The notes under the pieces: model-generated
What the model was told of the DNA's origin: nothing
Database searches by the model: none
What the model saw: only the letters and a program-made list of their open reading frames with translations
Position numbers and translations under genes: made by a program
Shown: piece by piece, positions 1 to 9,775 of the stretch
How positions within the stretch are numbered: position 1 is the first letter of the stretch
How the letters are laid out: every line of letters starts with the position of its first letter
NCBI GenBank assembly: GCA_033558025.1
Contig: JAUCEF010000010.1
Coordinates: 459,001 to 523,000, forward strand
Source of the DNA: Phytophthora sp. 'mugwort'
Lineage: Eukaryota > Oomycota > Peronosporomycetes > Peronosporales > Peronosporaceae
Length of the DNA: 64,000 bases
Direction of reading: 5' to 3'

Positions 1-2
1 GT

Positions 3-259
3 GCACGACGTGGCCGGTCTGGTCGCGGTGCGAACAATGTCCAATGGCGCGACGACAGCGATGATGACTTCATCGCGTTTGCGGTCTCTATGGAGTGTGG
101 TATCTCCAAGACCAACAAGTTTCAAGGCTCATGGGCCATCGACAGTGGTGCCACGCACCACATCTGCAATGACAAGAATAAGTTTGTCAACATCAAGGCA
201 TGCGACGAAGGTGAACTCACTGTCGCAAACGGCAATACTGCCAAGATCAAGGGAGTTGG
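3..259 (+). CDS. B-1 Gag-Pol, piece 1 (post-knuckle linker and protease start)
   Basis: Coding from position 3 in frame 3. It holds the Gly/Arg-rich linker that follows the zinc knuckle in CopB and the aspartic protease signature DSGATHH at about 141-161. In the polyprotein the protease cleaves Gag-Pol in the particle. The piece matches the same part of B-2 (minus strand, about 8860-9110) almost exactly. There is no stop or frameshift. The frame stops after two bases of a codon at 259, where D-1 inserted, and resumes in phase at 41950-41955. It is a partial gene because the window starts inside it. Confidence 0.85.
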
Positions 260-291
260 TGTTGTTAAGGAGACGTCTCGACCAGCTGCTG
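260..291 (+). repeat. D-1 5' LTR, first 32 bp only
   Basis: Begins TGTTGTTAAGGAGACG and matches the first bases of the D-1 3' LTR at 36858. It is cut by a CopA LTR at 292. The continuation is absent from the window. Confidence 0.85.
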
Positions 292-635
292 TATTGAGGG
301 TTGCCGGGTTTTGGTACTGTGTACCAGTAACCGGTTAACCCGAACCGGTCCAACATAATCCCGCGATGTTTACGGTACGTTGTTTACGCAACCGATGATT
401 AGACGAGTAGGATGATTGGACGAGTGCGGAGTGTTGGTGATTGGATGCACCAAATGATTGGATGCAGGGCTGCATATCTATGTGGTAGACTAGGTAGTGT
501 AAGCTCCGATAAATCAATCACTTTCGAATCTTCCTTCTTCAGCTCAAGTGGTCTTCACTCCGGTCCCCGCACCCAAGTGCAGAACTCCCTTCGCTCCGTC
601 CAAGCTTCACTTATCAAGATCCATACCTTTTATCA
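292..635 (+). repeat. A-1 5' LTR (CopA)
   Basis: 344 bp, TATTGAGGG...TTTTATCA. It contains the U3 palindromic ACCGGT cluster (about 325-355), four ATTGG/CCAAT-type motifs (about 410-465) and the initiator-like element at 518-534. The primer-binding site follows at 636. Confidence 0.92.
518..534 (+). promoter_or_regulatory. Oomycete-type Inr/FPR core promoter in CopA LTR
   Basis: TCACTTT (518-524) fits the oomycete initiator TCAYTYY, followed by CGAATCTTCC, an imperfect flanking promoter region. It lies 112 bp before the LTR end, which would make U3 about 226 bp. The same element occurs in every other CopA LTR here. Start-site use is inferred. Confidence 0.55.
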
Positions 636-650
636 GGTTATGAGCCCAAG
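636..650 (+). other. Primer-binding site overlapping the gag start codon (A-1)
   Basis: GGTTATGAGCCCAAG follows the LTR directly. The first 12 bases are complementary to GGGCTCATAACC, the anticodon stem-loop of initiator tRNA-Met, so priming by a 5' half-tRNA is expected, as known for Drosophila copia and yeast Ty5. The ATG at 640-642 is the gag start codon, in the middle of the primer site. Confidence 0.8.
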
Positions 651-3600
651 CACCATGTCCTCTGCCCAAGACGTCTCGACCAAGGTCTCCATCGACAAGT
701 TCAACGGAGACAACTACGCGACGTGGAACCGCTACATGCGCGGCGTGTTCCTGACCAAGTCGGTGTGGCATGTGGTGAATCGGGAAACGTCTCCATCCTT
801 TACGGACTCCCGGGCCAAGGACGAGTATGTCAAGTCGAGCAACATCGCTTTTGGACTGATGTTGCTTCACATGGACGCCGACTACCACCATGTGGTCGAT
901 GACTGCGAGGAAGCATGGATCGCGTGGATGCGCTTGAAGACGCTGTACGGTGGATCGCAGAAGGCTGGTCGCATCTACCTGAAGCGACAGCTCTTCAGCA
1001 TGGAGATGTCGGAAGGCGGCAATGTGTTGCATCATTGCAATGATGTCCTGAACATCAGCGCCAAGCTCAGCAGCATCGGCGCCAAGATGGAGGACGTGGC
1101 GATCTGCTTGCTGCGCAGTCTCCCCCAAGAGCTACGAGAACGTCGTGCTGAACTTGGAGATGAGCAATGCAGAGCTGCGGTCGCAAGACGTTGTGAAGGT
1201 GCTCACGAACGAGCACATCAAGCGACAAGGCGAGAAGACGGCGACGGTGAAAACTGAGAACGCGGCCAAGGCGTTCAACACCGACCGTGAGCCTCGCCAA
1301 TGCACGTACTGCGGTAAATTGGGGCATGTCATTGACAAGTGCTGGACCAAGCAGAAGGACGAGAACCGAGGGCCAAGACGCGGGGCCAACAACATCCAGT
1401 GGAGAAACGACGACTACGACTACGACCGTGTCGCGTTTGTGGTTTCGTTGGAATGCGGAAAATCGACAGGCAAGGATATGCCCGGGATGTGGGCGGTCGA
1501 CAGCGGCGCAACGCACCACATTTGCAATGACAAGACCAAGTTCGCCACGCTGAATGAGCAAGACGAAGGCGAACTATCGGTAGCGGACGGAAACAAGGCC
1601 GAGATTAAGGGTGTGGGAACTATCATCGAACGAGTGGTTCTACCCAACGGCGACGAGCGCGACATCGAAATCAAGGATGCGCTGTACGTGCCGAAGATGA
1701 ACAAGAATCTGCTTTCGGTGCCGCAGATTAACAAGAGTGGCAAGTTTCAAGTGGTGTTCGACGGTGCGAGTATGCATGTCGCGCGGAAGGGCTCGAAGCA
1801 AGTGGTGGCAACGGCTGACCTCGTCGACGGTCTCTACTGGCTACGCATACCACAACATTCGGTGAATGCGGCGACGTCAACGCGCAACGTGGATCTACAC
1901 GCGCGGATGGTCCACGCTCCGATCGACGTGCTGCGCAAAATGGTCAGCAGTGGCATGATCAAGGACGCGAAAACACCATCACAGTCGAGTGGACCAAGCA
2001 TATGTCGCGGATGTCAGCAAGGGAAGATGGTCCAAAAACCGTTCCCAAGCAACCGCGACAAGCGTCACTACGACGTATTTGAGCTACTCCACTTCGACAT
2101 CTGCGGTCCCATGGAACAAGAGTCACTGGGTGGCAGCAAATATTTGCTGCTCATAGTGGACGAAGCCAGCGGATGCATGAAGGGTTTCTGCTTAAATGCC
2201 AAGTCGGAGAGCGAAGAATGCCTCAAGACCTACATCATGAAGGTGCAGACGCAGTTCGGCAAACGTGTCGAGTTCGTGCGCCACGACGGAGCCCGTGAGT
2301 TTGCTACTAATTCGCTCAAGGCCTTCTACGAAGATCAAGGCATCGAGCAGCAGACCACGGTTCCGTACGCGCACCAAACCAACGGCACGGCAGAGAGAGC
2401 TATCCGGACCATCGTTACGATTGGTCGCAGCATGCTGCATCATGCAAAGCTGGACAAGTGTTTTTGGGGCGAAGCAGCGATGGCTGCAATTATGTCAAGA
2501 ACCGCTTGCCGTCGCCCAAGGTCAAAAGCAAGACTCCGTTCGAGATTGTATACAAGTTCAAGCCAAGTGTGAAGCACATGCGTGTGTTTGGATGTCGGAC
2601 GTACGTCCTGACCCCGAAGGAGAAGCGACTCAAGTGGGGCCCCAAGGCTCGCGCTGGTCTGTTCATGGGCTACGAAGAAGTGTCGAAGGCGTACCGAGTT
2701 TATGACATCGAGGCGGGGCAGGTGCTGATAAGTCGCGATGTCACCTTCGACGAATCAAGTTTTGGTATCTCGACGGCGATCTCAAGTAATGACGACGAAG
2801 ATGTGAACCTGGACTTCGACTCGCTCGACATCGACGATGATGGTCCGCGCCAGACGGAGTACAAACAGGCAGGGAAGCGCAAGAGCCGCCCGAGTGACGA
2901 AGATGAAGCTGCCAGAAGACCGCGCGCTGTGCGTCACCGACCTGGACTGGAAGAAGCAAGTGCACCGAACGACTCCCCTTCGCACCGAACAGACGCAGAT
3001 GAAGAAGAAAAGTCTGGAGACCAAGATGAAGAATCGACTCCATCTGTGTTTTGGCGTGCAAGTGCCAACGCGGTCGAAGCAGCCGTGGACTTATCGGAGC
3101 CGTCGACATTCCAAGAAGCGGTGAACGGCCCCGACCAAGTGCACTGGCGCAAGGCGATTCGTGCTGAGCTCGAATCGATGCGACTTCGTGGTGTGTTTCG
3201 TGCTGCCAAGTTGCCTAACGGACAACGCGCCATCGGCACCAAGTGGGTGTTCAAGATCAAGCGCAAAGCGGACGGATCGATCGAGAAGTACAAGGCGCGC
3301 CTCGTGGCCAAGGGGTTCAAGCAGAAGTACGGCATCGACTACACCGAGACGTTCTCGCCCGTGGTCAAGTACGTGACGCTGCGCATGATCATCGCGATTG
3401 CCAAGTATTTTGGCTGGCCCCTCGACCAACTCGACGTGGTAACGGCATTTCGGTACGGCATCATGAAGGAAGTCGTGTACTGCGTGGTGCCAGAAGGGGT
3501 CGAGCTGGACGATGACTTCGACTGCCTGGAACTGGTCAAGGCGATCTACGGTCTCAAGCAAGCTTCGCGCGTGTGGAACGAGACCTTCGACGAATTCGTG

Positions 3601-4647
3601 TGCTCCATCGGTTTTCAAGTTTCGGCCTACGATCCGTGCCTCTACATCAAGATTGTGGATGGTCACTGCGTTCTGATGCTGGTGTACGTGGACGACGTAT
3701 TAGTAACCGGAAGTTCGGCCGAACTGATCGCACGCACCAAGAGTGACCTGAAGACACGTTTTGAGATGACCGACAGCGGGAAGTGTGCATTTGTCTTGGG
3801 TATCGAGCTGGTCGACAACACTGACGGCAGTGTAACAATGTGCCAACGGCGCTACGTGGACGACATTCTCAAGCGTTTCGGCATGGATGACTGCAAGGCT
3901 GTGGTAAGCCCCGCGGATTTGAGCTCTCGACTGGTTCCAAGCAACGCGCCGACCAAGATCAACGTTCCCTTTCGTGAAGCTGTGGGTGCACTCATGCACT
4001 TGATGACTGCGACGCGACCAGATATCGCTTTCGCCGTGGGATATGTGTCGCGCTTCATGGAAAACCCTCAAGTCGAGCACTGGGTTGCAGTGAAGCGAAT
4101 CCTCCGCTATTTACAAGGGACCAAGTCGCATGGAATCTGCTTCAAACCCGGTGACAAGGTGGACTTTCGCGGCTACTCAGACGCAGACTGGGCCGGCGAC
4201 CATTCCGATCGCAAGTCAACTTCGGGCTATACGTTCATTTTGATGGGCGCGCCAGTCAGTTGGGGAAGCAAGAAACAGTCAAGTGTGTCGCTATCAACGA
4301 GCGAAGCGGAATACATCGCGCTCAGTCTGGCCGTCCAAGAAGGCAAGTGGATTCATCGCCTGTTGTGCGAGATTTTGACGGCAGCGAACGAATCGGGGCC
4401 AGAGCTCAAGATCCTCGAAGACAACCAGTCGTGCATCAAGATGACGAAGAACCCAGTGAACCATGGTCGCGCCAAGCACATCGACATCAAGTACCATCAC
4501 ATCCGTGATGAGGTCAAGCGCGGCGAAGTCAAGCTCGAGTATTGTGAGACTTCAATCATGCTCGCGGACATCATGACCAAGGCAATGCCAGGACCGCGCC
4601 ACATGGATCTGACGGCGTCCCTCGGAATCCACGCGTGTTCGCATTGA
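640..4647 (+). pseudogene. A-1 Gag-Pol polyprotein, two frameshifts
   Basis: Start ATG 640 (Met-Ser-Pro-Ser), stop TGA 4645-4647. In order: Gag (UBN2-type) to about 1255; zinc knuckle [14 protein letters not shown] at about 1300-1341; protease DSGATHH at about 1500; GAG-pre-integrase with LHARM and CRGCQQGK; integrase core with HFDICGP, RHDGARE and the TAERA Glu; reverse transcriptase with motif A LDVVTAF at about 3430 and YVDD at 3685-3696; RNase H with SDADWAGD at 4177-4200 and DNQSC. An extra C in the run at 1122-1126 breaks gag, and a second frameshift lies near 2485-2500 after the integrase Glu. The Arg-Gly linker after the knuckle is shorter than in A-2. RT and RNase H motifs are intact, but the polyprotein cannot be made in one frame. 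Confidence 0.9.
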
Positions 4648-4654
4648 GGGGGCG
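4648..4654 (+). other. Polypurine tract of A-1
   Basis: GGGGGCG lies between the TGA stop (4645-4647) and the 3' LTR start (4655). The same TGA-GGGGGCG arrangement is at 41343-41352, 48088-48097 and 49742-49751, and on the minus strand at 5801-5810 and 56048-56057. Confidence 0.75.
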
Positions 4655-4996
4655 TATTGAGGGTTGCCGGGTTTTGGTACTGTGTACCAGTAACTGGTTA
4701 ACCCGAACCGGTCCAACACGATCCCGCGATGTTTACGGTACGTTGTTTACGCAACCGATGATTAGACGAGTAGGATGATTAGACGAGTGCGGAGTGTTGG
4801 TGATTGGATGCACCAAATGATTGGATGCAGGGCTGCATATCTATGTGGTAGACTAGGTAGTACAAGCTCCGATAAATCAATCACTTTCGAATCTTCCTTC
4901 TTCAGCTCAAGTGGTCTTCACTCCGGTCTTCGCACCAAGTGCAGAACTCTTTCCGCTCAACCCAAGCCTCGCTTCAAGACCTCAATACCTTTATCA
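4655..4996 (+). repeat. A-1 3' LTR (CopA, variant U5)
   Basis: 342 bp. It starts TATTGAGGG and ends ACCTTTATCA. The terminal part (TCTTCGCACCAAG, then CGCTTCAAGACCTCAA) differs from the 5' LTR. It is followed by CopE pol sequence starting GGGACC. Confidence 0.88.
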
Positions 4997-5457
4997 GGGA
5001 CCATCGTGGAAAGAGTGGTCCTGCTTAACGGCGACGAGCGCGAGATCGAGATCAAGAACGCGCTTTACGTGCCAAATATGAGCAAGAATCTGCTTTCGGT
5101 ACCGCAGATCAACAAAAGTGACAAGTTTCAAGTGGTGTTCGACGGCACCAAGATGCAGATTGCGCACAAAGGCTCCAAGCAAGTGGTGGCGACGGCAAAC
5201 CTCATGGATGGACTCTACTGGCTTCAGACGCCTCAGCGATCGGCGAATGCGGCGACGAGTGGCAAGACTGTCGACCTGCACGCGTGCATGGGTCACGCTC
5301 CGGTTGAGGTGCTTCGCAAGATGGTCGACAACCACATGATCAAGGACGCGAAGGCACCTTCCAAGTCGAGTGGACCAAGTGTGTGTCGTGGTTGCCAGCA
5401 AGGCAAAATGGTCCAAAAACCATTCCCAAGCAACCGTGACAAGCGTCGCTATGACAC
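4997..5457 (+). pseudogene. CopE pol fragment, left part (protease end, pre-integrase)
   Basis: Open frame carrying the region between protease and integrase: the conserved [18 protein letters not shown] stretch, then the GAG-pre-integrase zinc finger ([10 protein letters not shown], later CRGCQQGK). Its sequence ([22 protein letters not shown]) agrees with E-1 and E-2, not with A-1 to A-4. It starts abruptly after a CopA LTR and is interrupted at 5457 by B-2. The frame continues at 14977 after the second GACAC. With no start and no RT it cannot act alone. Confidence 0.85.
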
Positions 5458-5800
5458 TGAAGAAAGGTTACGTTGGGTCTTGAACTTGACGTAGGGGTCT
5501 TGGACACCGCCGAGGCTTGAGGCGAGGCGAGGAAGGAGGCTTGAGAGGTTGAATGGAAATTCAGAAGTGATTGATTTATCGGAGCTTACTTTGCCTGCCT
5601 ACCTGGTATACTACATAGACATGCAACTATGCATCCAATCAATTGGTGCATCCAATCACCATCATTCCGTACTCGTCCAACCATCCTACTCGTCCAATCA
5701 TGAGTGGCGTAATCATGGCGAGGGAGCATTGGACCGGTCCGGTTAACCGGTTCGGGTAACTTGGACTGGTACACTGTACCAAGGAAGTTACCCTGCAACA
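5458..5800 (-). repeat. B-2 3' LTR
   Basis: 343 bp on the minus strand, TGTTGCAGGG...CTTTCTTCA. The minus-strand polypurine tract GGGGGCG is at 5801-5807. Confidence 0.92.
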
Positions 5801-5807
5801 CGCCCCC

Positions 5808-8800
5808 TCAATGCGAACACGCGTGAACGCCGAGCGCCGCCGTCAAGTCCTTGTGGCGTGGTCCGGCGAGTCCCTTGGTCAAGATGTCGGCCAGCATGGT
5901 CGTAGTCTCGCAGTATTCGACGATCACTTCTCCGCGCTTGACTTCATCACGGATGTGATGGTACTTGATGTCGATATGCTTGGCGCGGCCATGGTTCACT
6001 GGGTTCTTGGTCATCTTGATGCACGACTGGTTGTCTTCGAAAATCTTCAACTCCGGCGTGGCTCCGCCTGCAGCAGCTAGGATCTCGCACAGCAACTTGT
6101 GCACCCACTTGCCTTCTTGGATGGCCAAGCTCAGTGCAATGTACTCGACCTCACTTGTCGAGAGCGATACGCTTGACTGCTTCTTAGAACCCCACGACAC
6201 TGGTCCGCCGACAACTTGGAACAGATAGCCTGACGTTGACTTGCGATTGCTTAAATCACCTGCCCAGTCGGCGTCCGAAAAGCCTTGAAAGTCGACGTCC
6301 TTGCCTGGCAAAAAGCGAATTCTGTGCCACTTGGTACCTTGTAGGTAGCGAAAAATGCGCTTGACTGCAATCCAATGTTCCACTTGCGGGTTCTCCATAA
6401 AGCGCGATACATAGCCAACAGCGAACGCAATGTCCGGGCGAGTCGATGTCATCAAGTGCATAAGTGCACCGACAGCCTCGCGAAATGGCGCGTCCAACCT
6501 GGTTGTGGAGTCGCTTGAGACCAGCTTCATGCTGATGTCGACCGGACTTGCAGCAGGTTTGCAGTCTTGCATGCCAAAGCGCTCCAGGATGTCGTTGATG
6601 TACCGAGCTTGACTTAAGGTGACACTGCCATCCGCCTTGTCGACCACTTCGATCCCCAGGATGAAGGAACACTTGCCACTGTCGGTCATCTCAAACCGCG
6701 ACTTGAGTTGGCGCTTGACTTCTTCAATCAATGTTGCCGAGCTCCCGGTCACCAACACGTCGTCCACGTAGACCAACAGCAGAACGCATTCACCGCCGAT
6801 GACCTTGATGTAGAGGCAGGGGTCGTAGCTTGATACACGAAAACCGATGGAGCGCACATGCTCGTCGAAGGTCTCGTTCCAAACTCGTGAAGCTTGTTTC
6901 AGCCCGTAGATCGCCTTGAGCAACTCCACGCAGTCGAAACCATCGTCCAGTTCCACGCCTTCAGGCACACTGCAAAACACCTTTTCCTTCATCAAACCGT
7001 ACAGGAACGCGGTGACCACGTCGAGTTGGTCGATCGGCCATCCGTAGTACTTGGCGATCGCGATGATCATTCGCAGCGTCACGTACTTGATCACGGGCGA
7101 AAATGTCTCGGTGTAGTCGATCCCATACTTCTGCACGAAGCCTTTCGCGACGAGTCGAGCCTTGAATTTTTCGATGGATCCGTCAGCATTGCGCTTGATC
7201 TTGAAGACCCACTTGGTACCGACTGCGCGCTGATTGTTAGGCAGTTTCGCCGCACGGAAAACACCTCGAAGCCGCATTGACTTGAGTTCAGCGCGAATTG
7301 CCTTGCGCCAATGAGCTTTGTCTGGACCGTTCACAGCTTCTTGAAATGGCTTGGGTTCCGCGCTGTCACTTGCTTCCACCGCATTCGCACTTGCACGCCA
7401 GAACATTGGCGAAGTCGAGCTGTCTTCATCGTTGTCTTCCATTCTTCTTGCGGCGTAGACGATTCACGTTGGTTTTCTTCTTCCCCCGAGTGGTCGGGAG
7501 CACTAGCTTCTTCGAGCCCAACAGTGCGACGTGGGCGCCGAACATTGGCGCGATCTTCGTTTTCCGGACGCGATTTCCGCTTCCCCGCCTGCTTGAACAC
7601 CCTTGTGCCACTGTTGTCGGAGACTTGCATTTCGTCAAAATAGTCGGCAACTTCGTTGACTCCTTCATCACCAATAGCTTCAGCCCCATCAGAGCTTGAC
7701 TCATCGAATATGACATCGCGAGAGATCAGCACCTGCCCCGCCTCGATGTCATAAACTCGATACGCCTTGGAACGCTCCTCGTAACCCATGAAAATACCTT
7801 CACGAGCTTTGGGATCCCACTTGAGTCGCTTCTCCTTCGGCGTCAAGATATAGGCCTTGCACCCGAAGATCCGCATGTGCTTGACGTTGGGCTTGGACTT
7901 GTAGATGATTTCGAACGGAGTTTTGTCGGGCGACTTCGGAGACGGCAGACGATTCTTGATGTAAATTGCCGTCATTGCCGCTTCCGCCCAGAACGTCTTG
8001 TCCAAGCCAGCGTAGTGAAGCATACTGCGGCCGATCGTCACGATGGTTCGGTTGGCGCGCTCAGCAGTTGCGTTGGTTTGGTGCGCATACCGAACCGTGG
8101 GCTGGACTTCGATGCCGTGGTCTTCGTAGAAAGTCTTGAGCGAGTTGGTCGCGAACTCTTTGGCTCCATCATGCCGCACAAACTTCACCTTGGCATCGAA
8201 TTGCTTCTCCACCTTGGTAATGAGCGACGCAAGCAGCCTTCGCTTTCCGACTTGGCTTGCAAGCAGAATCCCGTCATGCAGCTGCTGGCTTCGTCCGTGA
8301 GAAGCAGCAAGTAGCGACTGCCACCCAGCGACTCTTCCTCCATGGGTCCACAAATATCAAAGTGAAGGAACTCGAACGGCTTGTACTTGGGCTTGTTCGG
8401 GTTGCTTGGGAAGGGCTTTTGCACCATTTTTCCTTGTTGGCACCCGCGACACTGGCTTGAGTTCTTTGACGATGTCGGCATCTTGGCACCCGTGACCATG
8501 CCACTTGAGACCATCTTCCGAAGAACGTCGCTGGGTGCGTGACCCATACGTGCATGAAGATCGACCGCGTTGATCGATACATCGGTCACCGAATTCGCAG
8601 CGAAACTTGGCACCCGGAGCCAGTAGAGACCGTCGATCAGGTCCGCGGAAGCCACGATCTTTTTCGACGTCTTGTGTGCGATGTGCATTTCTGCTCCATC
8701 AAACACCACCTTGACTAACTGTCCGCTTCGGTTGATCTGGGGTACCGAAAGCAGATTCTTGTTCATACTTGGTACGTAGAGCGCGTCTTGAACGTGGATG

Positions 8801-9422
8801 TCGCGTTCGCCACCATTAGGCAAGGTGACGCGCTGCATGACCGTTCCAACTCCCTTGATCTTGGCAGTATTGCCGTTTGCGACAGTGAGTTCACCTTCGT
8901 CGCATGCCTTGATGTTGACAAACTTATTCTTGTCATTGCAGATGTGGTGCGTGGCACCACTGTCAATGGCCCATGAGCCTTGAAACTTGTTGGTCTTGGA
9001 GATACCACACTCCATAGAGACCGCAAACGCGATGAAGTCATCATCGCTGTCGTCGCGCCATTGGACATTGTTCGCACCGCGACCAGACCGGCCACGTCGT
9101 GCACCTCGATTGTCATCCTTTTGCTTGGTCCAGCACTTGTCCACGACGTGTCCCGATTTCCCGCAGTAAGTGCAGTGGCGGCTTTCACGCTCGGCATTGA
9201 AGGCCCTTGCAGTGTCTTCAATCTTCACCTGAGCAGTCTTCTCGCCCTGCCGCTTGATGTGCTCGTTCGTGAGCACCTTGATCACGTCTTGAGTGCGCAG
9301 CTCTGCGTTGCTCATCTCCAAGTTGAGAACCACGTTCTCGAAACTCTTGGGCAGACTCCGTAACAGGCAGATTACCACGTCTTCATCCTCCATCTTGGCG
9401 CCGATGCTGCTGAGCTTGGCGC
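5808..9422 (-). pseudogene. B-2 Gag-Pol, main part (Gag end to RNase H)
   Basis: Read from 9422 down to the stop at 5808-5810. Order: rest of Gag, zinc knuckle [14 protein letters not shown] (about 9130-9175), protease DSGATHH (about 8950), pre-integrase ([16 protein letters not shown]), integrase with FDICGP, RHDGAKE and an Asp-35-Glu spacing to ATAERA, RT with LDVVTAF and YVDD, RNase H with SDADWAGD and DNQSC. A 1-bp deletion near 8221, just after the first integrase Asp, and another near 7441, in the integrase-RT linker, shift the frame relative to B-1. A 3-bp insertion near 8713 adds one residue. The Gag start continues beyond D-2 at 14211-14627. Confidence 0.9.
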
Positions 9423-9775
9423 AAAAGGCTTGGTCACTTGATGGCAAAATGCAAAGTGATTGATTTAGGTCCTTAGTTCGCAAACGCCTTGCTACCTCTA
9501 AGCCTACAGTTCTACCTACTGGGTACACTCTACTGGATTCTCTACTGGATACTGAGTTGCTTCAGCCAATCAGGGAGTGCCACGTAGAGCCCATCATGTA
9601 CCCACAATCTTGTACCCACCCGTGGCGTAATCGTCCATGGCGTAAACACCGTCCCATAAACACCGTGACGTAATCTTCGTCTCGTAATCACACGATGATT
9701 GCGGTGCCACCGAGTGAAGGTCATACCGGTATCCTACTGGTATACAGCAGCTGGTCGAGACGTCTCCTTGCAACA
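9423..9775 (-). repeat. D-2 3' LTR
   Basis: 353 bp. On the minus strand it starts TGTTGCAAGGAGACG (one base shorter than the 5' LTR start) and ends CCAAGCCTTTT. The polyprotein frame reads 55 bp into it. Confidence 0.93.

Larger units (their letters stand above)
292..4996 (+). mobile_element. A-1: CopA element with mismatched LTRs
   Basis: LTRs at 292-635 and 4655-4996 enclose a full-length but frameshifted internal region. The left flank (CTGCTG, CopD LTR) and right flank (GGGAC, CopE pol) do not match. The two LTRs also differ clearly in their last 60-70 bp: the 5' LTR ends CCATACCTTTTATCA, the 3' LTR ends CTCAATACCTTTATCA. They probably derive from two different insertions joined by recombination. 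Confidence 0.8.

Noticed and set aside
636..650. tRNA gene fragment
   Set aside because: Only 12 bases match the complement of an initiator tRNA anticodon arm and they lie next to an LTR; no tRNA gene fold was found anywhere in the window.
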